Assembly: GCA_948567375.1 (NCBI GenBank)
Contig: OX419756.1
Location: forward strand, 43,476,333 to 43,540,332
Source: Lunularia cruciata
Lineage: Eukaryota; Streptophyta; Marchantiopsida; Lunulariales; Lunulariaceae
Direction of reading: 5' to 3'
DNA length: 64,000 nt
Under the pieces are notes generated by a model. It had not been told where the DNA came from and made no database searches. It saw nothing but the letters and a program-made list of their open reading frames with translations. Positions 55,465-64,000 of the stretch are shown one piece after another (within the stretch, counting starts at the first letter, position 1; the number at the start of each line of letters is the position of its first letter). A program made the translations under genes and the position numbers.

Positions 55465-56900
55465 ACGGTCACACGAGCATAGTAGTGGATGAACCATCAA
55501 TAAAACTTGCCAATGTATTAAATACATGTACTTTTGTGGTATCCTTTGGAATAGGCTAATCAATAATGGCCTTGATTTTCTTCTCTTTTAACTTGATCCC
55601 CTCTAGTGAGATCTTGTGATCCAAGAAGGTAACATCTTTCTACCAAAAGGGACACCTTGACTTCTTGCAATAAAACCTCCATTGATGTTGTTGTCTTAAG
55701 ACTTCTCATATGTGATTTGCATGTTCTACCTTTGTCTTATTATAGATTAAAAAATCATCTAATACACCACCATGTACCAATTCAATAGCCCATCCAAGAC
55801 ACAATGCTTCTAATCCATGAAGATTGTTGGAGTATTGGTGAACCCAAAAAGTAGAACTCTCCACTCAAAATGCCCATGCCTTGTATGAAAGGTAATCTTT
55901 TGCACATCCTCTCTATCAATGGGAATTTGCCAATAGCCACTTCAAAGATCCAACTTGGAGAAGTATTGTGCTCCACTCAATTTATCTAGCAAGTCATCAA
56001 TTTGAGAAAAGGGATATGCATTCTTCATTGTTTGTTTATTGAAGCCATGATGATCAATACAGAAGTGAAGTCCTCTATCCTTCTTTGAAACAAATAGTAC
56101 TAGTGTTTCCCAAGGAGATGTATTATGTCATATGAAATCCTTCTCCAACAACTCCATTACTACTATTGGAAGCTCATCCAACTCCTTTGGTGAGAGCCAA
56201 TAGATTGGTCTACTCATTAGAGTACTTCTTGGCAATAACTCAATGTTGAAGAGCATACTACAATCGTAGGGTAATCCCTTTGGAAAATCATCTAGAAACA
56301 CATCTGAAAACTCTTAAACTATTTGATCAACCATTGCTTGATGAAGTTTTTGGCTCTTCTCATATTCTTTATGTATAATTGGTTTGATCCACACCACAAA
56401 AATAAACTTTATCTTCCTTCAAAGCTTGCTCTATGGCTCCTTTACTAACAAATATCCCATCTTGGGACTTATCTTCCTTCAAAGCTTACTCTATGGTTGC
56501 TTTCATGACAAACTTCCCATCTTAGGAGTGATTGTTCTTAGGTGTCTTACTGAAATTGCCCAACAACCTAATCAAAAAATTTTACCTTGGTGTTGTATTT
56601 GAAATTTTCATTGTGTCTAATCAAATTGAACCTTATGATGTTCAAGCCAAGGTAGACCTAGAATGACATCATAGTGTAGAGGTGCCACTACAAACCTCAT
56701 ACACTCTAAATATTCCTTCCTAATCTTGAATAGGATGTGAGGTACAAAATGCAGAACCTTTTCTTCCATCCGCCATCATCAATCAACTTCCAATTACTAG
56801 CTTGATAGAAATACTCAATTCCTTTGCTAATTGCATGGACATGCAATTCTCAAAACTTCCAAAATCAACCAAAAGTCTACAATACCAATTAAATATCATG
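55465..56900 (-). pseudogene. C2: reverse transcriptase, 60-bp repeats and protease start
   Basis: Matches C1 22330-23760 throughout. The minus strand near 55775-55750 reads VLDDFLIY, the RT catalytic Asp pair. 56030-56250 is the RT start ([12 protein letters not shown], SPKELDELP). Two 60-bp repeats at 56405-56525. 56650-56720 is the protease tail. More decayed than C1 or C4. Confidence 0.7.
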
Positions 56901-58095
56901 CCTTGCAAGTGAAGCAAACTTGCATAGGTTGAGCCTTCAATCCCATTGGAACTAATCAAGTTCTCAATAAGTGGCTTGAAATCTCCTTTTGGGATTCCTT
57001 GTTTCCTTGATCTTTCTACGCCACAAACTCTGTTTGGATGACTTGTCAAGGTGGCTCATTCTTAAGTGGACATTCAACAATGCAATGTCCAATTTGGCAA
57101 CAATAAAAGTAACCACCATTTTGTTGCAATCTTTCCTTATCTATTATACCAAGTGGGCTTCATTAGATGGCATTGATCTTTATTGGTGTTGACTCTTCCA
57201 CTCATATGTAGTGTGTCGGTAAGTTTGGTGAAAGTCAAGGTCAAGACCAAAGTTATCACAACCAAGAAATCAAAGTGCTCAACTAATTGCGTGGCTTCCT
57301 CAAAGTCTTTGGGCTCGCGCATGGTCAAATCCAATTTGGTTCATGACTTCAAGCCCCTCATAAATCAATCACCATCCATTATATTTAGAACTTGCATAAT
57401 ATTTTTCCATAATTGCATGATATAGCTTCTTACAGACCCAATCTACTTCAATTCTTCCATCGTATCTTGTGCAACGTGGTATTTATAGCTTGAAATTGCC
57501 CAATTATTGCACTCTTGAATTCTCTCTATGTCAAGATTGGCATAACAATCTATCGTGTAGCTTGCTCCACTCAAAATTGCCACCATAATTTTGTCATTTC
57601 ATCCAATTGGCTTGAAGCCAAGAGGATTTGTTTCCTTTCATCTTGAAGATTTGTAGCTTCAATAATAATATTCACAATCAAACACAAAATTCTCCACTAC
57701 ACTTGAGAGGTTCTTGCCTTCAAATACTTTAGGCTTTGGGAATTAAATTTCCTCTTCTCTTTCTCAAAATGGTGTTCTCTCTACCTTCTCTTGTTGTTGG
57801 TGATCTTGTTTTCTCAACAATCAAGTAAGGTGCTCAATTCATTGTTGCATAGCAATGATAATTTTGGGCATTGTTTCCATGGCTACTCTATCAAACTACT
57901 TACAGTTTATCTAAAATTAACATGTAGATGAAACACATCCATTGTTCTCCATAAATTACAATTGGAAGTACCAAAGGTTCATCAGACAGAGTGATCGCAT
58001 TCAAAAACTTCTGCCCAAATTGTGAGTTGATGAACTCCGTGAAATGATGTTTTGGTAGTACATGGATATGAAAATCCCAATGGTTTAGCAAAAAT
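56901..58095 (-). pseudogene. C2: protease active-site region and gag
   Basis: 57049-56783 encodes LHLQGMIFNWYCRLLVDFGS, then ENCMSMQLAKEL: protease with DSG changed to DFG. 57160-58095 matches C1 gag and zinc-knuckle sequence (GTCAAGACCAAAGTTATCAC; CATCCAATTGGCTTGAAGCC). Similarity to C1 stops at about 58095 (AAAAATGGATTTTTTGACAC), before the primer site; the 5' LTR is missing. Confidence 0.65.
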
Positions 58096-59907
58096 GGATT
58101 TTTTGACACATATTTACCAATTTCAGCATAGTGATGTGATAGAATATCCAAGTTGCAAAATGCAATAGAAGGATGAGCTAAGATGGAAGAATTAGCTAAG
58201 TTGACTAAGCACACATCAAAAAACTTTATTTGATGGTAAATACATAATAAATTTTTTCATATAATTATTCCTAAATATGGGATAAACCAAGTTCAAAATT
58301 CTAGTCATTTCTTGTATTATCCATCCAAGGAAAAAGGATAATAGTTATCAAGTTTAGAGTGCATGTTATTGGTGCTCTTATCTTTAATGACTTTCTTCAA
58401 GCAATACAAACTTTCAGGTGTAGGATTTAAATGGTGATGCCTACTTGAGAATTATCGTCATGCATTTATATAATTTCAAGGGGATCATATGGATTATGTT
58501 ATATTTATAGTGGGATAACTTAACAAATGAAAATAATGTGTCATACTTTATAGTTATTTATCACTCTTTGTAAAAGACTTTCAAAAGTTTTGCCAACTTG
58601 ATTATTTTTTTCATTTACTACATTATCTCAAGATGAGATGGTAAATCACCATCTATACTTCATTTTCAGTTAGATAAGATAACATTAAACAATAAGACAC
58701 TCTTCCTTTTTGGCCATTTTTACTTCCTTGTATAGATGGAATATTTTGAAAAACTCAAATTATGTTTTCTATTAGTTAAACACACTCATGATCAAATTGA
58801 TCAATGCTCATGATGAGATGTATTAGCAAACAACCATTAACCAAAAACAAAATCTTATTTACTTATACTTTTTGTAAAGGCATCCTATCACTCAAAAGTA
58901 AAATTTGTCTTATATGAAATAAAGGACAAGACTTCTTTGTTAATATATCCATTTCTCTTGCTTTGGCCATTGTATCACTTTGTTACCAATAATTCAAGTT
59001 CTAGATGATACAGAGAAGCACAAATCTAGAGCAAGTAATTCTCTTATGAAGAATTTTGGTTATTGTTTGAAGAATAAAGCAACATGTTCCAAGACTTAGC
59101 AAAGAGAAGGTGATGATAAGCACTAAGTTGGTTTTTTTAAATTTTATTTTAAGCATGAGTGTGGTGCTCAGATTTCCTCAAAATTTGGTTTGTTGATCAA
59201 ATCATGCTTAAGTGTTAGGGAAAGACCATGGAGATTATTAGTTACTAGGGAAATACTCCCTAAAGAAGGTGGCTCTTGTAGTTGTGTCACACAAGTTATG
59301 ATGTGTAGCACTTGGAGAGATGTAGGATGATCCTAAGTGCTCATAGGATGATTAGCACTTGGAGGGATGTAGGATGATCTTGAGTGCTTGCAAGATGATA
59401 AGCACTTGGAGTGCTTATCAAGAGTGCTTAAAGGCCCAAGTGTCAAGTACCCCATTGGCACTTGTACTTAAGCATTGCTCCAATTTGAATGCACTATCAG
59501 ATTAGTTGGGAATTGCCACTAAGGGCCGTTACACTCAAGAAAATTGTTAGCATTTGGTGGGCAAGCTTGGTACATTGGAAGTGAGTGGAGGAAATCATTT
59601 GCATGTGGGAGAATGACACGACCAAATATGTCATGCAGATGTCTTTTCATGTGAGGATTGCTAGTGCTCACCTACTCCTTAACCACCAAAGGAGTAAGGA
59701 ATGACAAAGGATCTAGATTATAAAATGAGGAGTTTGACCAATAACTGCACTTTTCAAAGAGTGAGCACTTTGCCTAAAACCATGAGAGAGCCATATAATT
59801 TGTTTAATAACATAGAATTCATAGTGATTCTCAACACTTGGGATGACATCGAGTACTCAAAGTAGAACCAATTGTGATTTTTTTTCCCTTTTACAATCAA
59901 GAATCAT
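58096..59907. other. Unassigned AT-rich stretch
   Basis: 1.8 kb with no recognised protein, LTR end pair or repeat shared with the rest of the window, apart from a short 47-bp tandem array at 59308-59421. It could be older repeat sequence or the flank of C2. Confidence 0.45.
59308..59421. repeat. 47-bp tandem repeat
   Basis: GCACTTGGAG begins at 59308, 59355 and 59402, exactly 47 bases apart. The two full units share GATGTAGGATGATC and GTGC; the third is partial. Confidence 0.8.
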
Positions 59908-60332
59908 AGTAAAAGACCAAATCCGAGGAGAGAAATAAGAGAATGGAAACTCACATTGGGACACTTGAATGAGGGAAAACTCCAAATGCCTAGCATGAGC
60001 TTTGGCTTTGGTATTTATAGGTAGCATACAAGGCCCTTGAGAAGCTTCTCAAAAAGCTACCTTGAGCCGCTTTCTTAAAGTGCAAGCCAAGTTAACTAGG
60101 AAGCTTCTCAAGAAGCTTCTTTCTAGACGCTGCCTACTTGGCGTGCAAGCTAAGCTAGTTAGAAGTTTCTATAAGTTTCCTTCCAGAAGTTACTTTCTTA
60201 GGGCGCAAGTTAACTAGTCAAGAAGCTTCACAAGAAGCTTCCTAGATGCTTTTGGAATATTCTAGGCTAATTTGGCTCATTCCCTACTTCGTTAGCCTTA
60301 CTAGTTACACCGCTAAACACCATATTGTTACA
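59908..60332 (-). repeat. LTR-C, 3' LTR of C4
   Basis: 425 bases from AGTAAAAGACC (initial T changed to A) to ATATTGTTACA, with the TATA box kept (GGTATTTATAGG). The heat-shock-like array is damaged here (AGAAGTTTCTATAAGTTTCC near 60161-60180). Confidence 0.85.
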
Positions 60333-61990
60333 TATTTCCCCACCGCTAGTTGGTGACGTCCTCGTCGCCATTGAAGCTTCAAACTCTTGGATGGCCGTCT
60401 GTGCATTTTAGAGGTGAGAAAGAGGTTCCCATGTGGCATCATGAAGGGGATACCCTTTCCAAAGGACCTTATACTATGTATGTTGATGGCGTCCTTGTTG
60501 GATACGGGGATGAGGATGTGGCGAGGTGCAAGGATACAATCAACTTCGTACTCCTCATGATCATTGATAAGAATTGGAGGAGGAGGAGGTTGGACTTGAA
60601 AGTAGAAAGAAGAGGGATTATGAACAAAGGGTTTCAACTTGGAAACATGAAAGACAAGATGCATATATGAGAAGGCAAAGCAAGTTGATAAGCAACAGGA
60701 GAGACAATTTGGGTGATATCAAAAGGTCCTATCCAATATGAGGCAATTTTACAAACTTGGGTATCAAGTAGGAGGGGTAGATTACTAGAGGATAACATAA
60801 CTTTATCACCAACTTCAAAGGTGAGATCATGATGATGATGGTCTGCATATTTTTTTTGATAATTCTGAGCAACAAGGAGATGAAATTTGGCTTGTTGGAG
60901 AGATTCGGAGATGGTGGTCAAGAAGGTTGAAGTACATGGGACTTGAGATGCATATATGAGAAGGCAAAGCAAGTTGATAAGCAACAGGAGAGACAATTTG
61001 GGTGACATCAAAAGGTCCTATCCAATATGAGGCAAGTTTACAAACTTGGGTATCAAGTAGGAGGGGTAGATTACTAGAGGATAACATAACTTTATCACCA
61101 ACTTCAAAGGTGAGATCATGATGATGATGGTCTGCATATTTTTTTTGATAATTCTGAGCAACAAGGAGATGAAATTTGGCTTGTTGGAGAGATTCGGAGA
61201 TGGTGGTCAAGAAGGTTGAAGTACATGGGACTTGAGACAAAGGAGGAGCAAGAAGAGAAACTGGGACAAGCGGATCTTGGCCAACATTGAGAAAGAAAGG
61301 AGAGAATCTGGTGCTTGCCTATTTAGAATTATTGTATGCAAACTTCATAGCTGCAAGACATTGATCCCAATTGGTATGGTGAATGTTGATGAAGGCACAA
61401 AGCATATCTTCCAAGGTGCAATTTGCACATTCAGTTTGTCCATCAGTTTGAGGATGATAGGTTGTGGACAAAGCAAGCTTAGTGCCAAGTAGCTAGAAGA
61501 ATGCTTGCCAAAACAATCTAGTGAAGTGAAGATCACGGTCGGAGGTGAGTACACATGGCATCCCATGATGTTTGAAGACATTATTGAAGTAGAGTTATGC
61601 CAAGGTTGGAGCATCCATAGTATCAACCGTTGGTGCTAAATGGATGTGCTTACTAAACTTATCCACAAACAACACAATTTTTGTGTGACCTTGTTGTGTC
61701 TTAGGTAAGGAGGTGATGAGATCTAAGCTCACATGTTCCCAACAAGTAGTTGGAATAGGAAGTGGCTGAAGGAGTCCACTTGGCTTTTGGTTATTGGCCT
61801 TGTTACGTTGATAACTCTCACACAATTGGACAAAGTCCCAAACATCTTGTGTCATGTTGGGCCACCACCATTGGCGTTGGAGGATGCCCAAGGTCTTGTC
61901 TACTCCCATGTGACCAGCTATTGGCAAATCATGGGCTTCTTGAAGGCACACAAGTCAAAGATCACCTTTGGCTAGAACATAGATCTGGTC
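60333..61990 (-). pseudogene. C4: chromodomain and integrase
   Basis: 60664-60305 covers the Pol tail (HLVFHVSKLKPFVHNPSSF) and HEEYEVDCILAPRHI, the chromodomain start. 61951-61595 carries the integrase zinc finger and core start: LPIAGHMGVDKTLGILQRQW, VQLCESYQRNKA (one Cys of the second pair has become Ser) and HTKIVLFVDKFSKHIHLAPT with the first catalytic Asp. A 289-bp tandem duplication (60659-61236) repeats the C-terminal domain and shifts the frame. Otherwise one of the better kept copies. Confidence 0.75.
60659..61236 (-). repeat. 289-bp tandem duplication in C4 integrase
   Basis: ATGCATATATGAGAAGGC starts at 60659 and again at 60948. The two 289-base units differ at only a couple of positions (GATATC/GACATC; GCAATTTTAC/GCAAGTTTAC), so the event is far younger than the element's decay. 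289 is one more than a multiple of three. Confidence 0.95.
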
Positions 61991-62700
61991 CGCATGGAAT
62001 AGAAGGCCTTCCTTGAAGGAGAAGGTGTTGTACTCCTTGTTGTATGCTGTCAAACAACCATGTACCATTTAGAAGAAGGGATCTTGTTGTAGAGCTGATT
62101 GAAACTCATAATGGACCTTGGAGTCAATTGACACAACTGTGATTGCCGCCGTGATGAGAGGAAGAGCCTTCAAATTAGGTTGTTGTGCTAGAGCATCTAG
62201 GATGACGTGGAACTAACTTGGTTTGTACTCAAGTTTGATGTCAAATAATTGGAGTTGCTCTTCCTATCGATGATGTCGACTCTTCATGTGCTCTAAGTGT
62301 AGGATCTGCAACAATGGCTTGTGATCAATTTGCATGATCACTTGTTTCCCCAAGAGGTAATGCCTCCATGCCTTGGTGGCATATACCATTGCAAGTTGTT
62401 CTTGATCTCAAGCAGAGTAATTTCTTTCAGTTATATTTAGTTGGCAAGACACAAAGGCAATGGGATGTAGTCCATCTGGGACTTCCTATTGCAACACAGC
62501 TCCAATTGCAAAGTTAGAAGCATCAAAATCAACCACACAAGGTAGTTGAGGATCATATGGTTGAAGAATGGGTCTTGAAGACACCATATGCTCTAACTTC
62601 TAGAATGCTTCTTCATGCTTGGTGGTCCACTGGAAGCTCGATTTCTTTCCCAAGAGGTCAGTCAATGGTGCAGCCACATGAGCATAATAGTGGATGAATC
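61991..62700 (-). pseudogene. C4: integrase-RNase H border and RNase H
   Basis: Matches C1 21600-22380: TTGGTGGCATATACCATTGCAAG (KLW.HYLLG region), GCAATGGGATGTAGTCC, and AAGCATCAAAATCAACCACACAAGG, the complement of VVDFDASNFAIGAV. Stops occur at several former Gln and Trp positions. Confidence 0.65.
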
Positions 62701-63640
62701 ATTGGTAAAAATTGGCCAATCCATTGAATGCATGTACATTTATAGCATCCTTTGGGGTAGGCCAATCAGTAATTGCCTTGATCTTCTCTTCTTCCATCTT
62801 GATCCCCTCTGATGAGATCTAATGACCCAAGAAGGTAACCTCCTTCTGCCCAAAGGTACACTTTGACTTCTTGCAATAAAATTTCCATTGTTGTAGTCAT
62901 CTTAGGACTTCTTGCACATGATTCACGTGGTCTGTCTCTATCTTGCTATAGATTAAGATATCATCCAAGAACACCACCATGGACCAATCCAATAGTCTAT
63001 CCAACACCCAATGCATCTGATCCATGAAGACTATTGGAGCATTAGTGAGTCCGAAAGGTAGAACTCTCCACTCAAAATGCCCATACTTTGTGCAAAAGGC
63101 AGTCTTTTGCATCTCCTTTCTATCAATAGAAATTTGCCAATAGCCGCTGCAAAGATCCAACTTGGAAAATTAGCGTGCTCCACTTAGTTGATCAAGCAAG
63201 TCATTGATCCAAGGCAAGGGATATGCATTCTTCATAGTTTGCTTATTGAGCCCACGATAATCAATATAGAAATAAAGCCCTCCATCCTTCTTTGGAACAA
63301 ATAGTACCAGTGCTTCCCAAGGAGAGGTACTATTTTGTATGAAGTACTTCTCTAGCAACTCTGTAAGTGTTGTTTGCAACTTCTCCAACTCCTTTGGTGA
63401 GAGCCGATAGATTGGTCTACTCATTGGAGTACTCCTTGGCAATAACTTGATCTTGAAGAGCATACCTCGATTGGAGGGTAATCCCTTTGACAAATCATCC
63501 ACAAACACGTCCGCAAACTCCTTAACTATCCAATCAACCATTGCTTGATGAGGCTCTCGGCTCTCCGCATATTGTTCTTGTGCAATCGGCTTGATCCACA
63601 CCGCAAATATAGACTTATCTTCCTCCAAAGCTTGCTCCAT
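62701..63640 (-). pseudogene. C4: reverse transcriptase
   Basis: 63640-63170 encodes the region from the last 60-bp repeat ([14 protein letters not shown]) through [38 protein letters not shown] and [20 protein letters not shown]. After a single stop at 63169, 63160-62897 encodes MDLCSGYWQISIDRKEMQ, VLPFGLTNAPIVFMDQMH and VVFLDDILIYSK. Both catalytic Asp are kept. The best preserved RT in the window. Confidence 0.85.
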
Positions 63641-64000
63641 GGCTGCTTTACTAACAAACTTCCCTTCTGAGAACTCATCTCTCTTCCAAGCTTACTCCAT
63701 GGTTACCTTCTTGGTAAACTTCCCATCTTGGGACTCATCTTCCTTCCAAGTTTGCTCTATGGCTACCTTCTCGACAAACTACCCATCTTGAGACTGACTA
63801 TTCTTAGGTGTCTTACTCAAAGGTGCCAGACAGCCTAATTAGAAATTCCTACCTTGGCGTTGTACTTGAATTTGGCATCGGGTCCAATCAAATTGAACCT
63901 TATGATTTTCAAGCCAAGGTAGACCCACAATGATATCATAGTGTAGAGGTGCCACTACAAACCTCATATACTCCAAATACTCCTTCCTAATCTTGAAGGT
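63641..64000 (-). pseudogene. C4: 60-bp repeats and protease end (cut by window edge)
   Basis: Three 60-bp repeat units to about 63800, then sequence matching the C1 protease tail (ATGATATCATAGTGTAGAGGTGCC, complement of the YYDIIL region). Gag and the 5' LTR lie beyond 64000. Confidence 0.7.

Noticed and set aside
59302..59421. Repeats with regular spacing as a CRISPR array
   Set aside because: Units are contiguous 47-bp tandem repeats without unique spacers, in plant nuclear DNA.
59213..59895. Possible solo LTR (TGTTAGGGAAAG to CCCTTTTACA)
   Set aside because: Ends look LTR-like but flanking bases (TTAAG and ATCAA) do not match and no second copy exists in the window.

Overview
This window reads as plant nuclear DNA made almost entirely of old, nested LTR retrotransposons. 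It is AT-rich. Every coding stretch is broken by stops and frameshifts, and every recognisable protein is retroelement Gag, protease (PR), reverse transcriptase (RT), RNase H (RH) or integrase (IN). I see no host gene, rRNA, tRNA or CRISPR array. The plant assignment rests on Ty3/gypsy chromoviruses with a chromodomain and an initiator-Met tRNA primer site, and on LTRs with TG...CA ends and 5-bp target duplications. The exact lineage cannot be read from the sequence. Two element types (one with a methyltransferase and PHD finger, one with an FLDDIP reverse transcriptase) make me lean to a large-genome plant outside the flowering plants; that is inference. Many stops fit C-to-T decay of methylated DNA.

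Families used below (my labels). A: Ty3-like element encoding Gag with zinc knuckles, PR, a C5-cytosine-methyltransferase-like (DNMT) domain, and (seen in another copy) IN followed by a PHD finger. G: Ty3 element with about 3-kb LTRs and an FLDDIP RT. F and I: Ty3 elements with an [F/Y]IDDF-type RT and about 690-bp LTRs (LTR-B). C: chromovirus with about 425-bp LTRs (copies C1 to C5). D: a solo LTR. E: a 3.7-3.8 kb unit with LTR-type ends, no terminal repeats, and a long coiled-coil protein gene (copies E1, E2). H: a 2.2-kb LTR-like unit.

Layout. 1-1092: end of an H unit, then an A copy (A0). 1093-12956: complete G element inserted in A0. 12957-13145: rest of A0. 13146-14966: plus-strand A fragment (A') with IN, PHD finger, polypurine tract and a palindromic LTR junction. 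15294-28096: F, with complete C1 (19843-26236) inside its gag region; C1's right LTR itself holds solo LTR-D. 28097-29125: two LTR-B copies in opposite orientation. 29126-34547: A2, the copy with the clearest DNMT domain. 34548-38777: shared repeat, degenerate plus-strand element I with solo LTR C5, and I's LTR. 38778-43273: E1, holding a solo LTR-B. 43770-58095: C2, split by C3 (45877-52901) and by H (53243-55464); C3 in turn contains E2 and an LTR-B. 59908-64000: C4, cut by the window edge.

Nesting order is supported by target duplications read directly: GATGT (C1), AGAAG (D), CATAA (C5), AAAAT (E1), TTTGT (E2), CATGA (C3), GGAC (LTR-B in E1), and an imperfect AACGG/AATGG (G).

Most notable are the A family (a retroelement carrying both a DNA-methyltransferase-like domain and a histone-reader finger), the E family (an apparent giant solo LTR with a conserved protein gene inside it), and perfect heat-shock-element arrays upstream of the TATA box in LTR-C.
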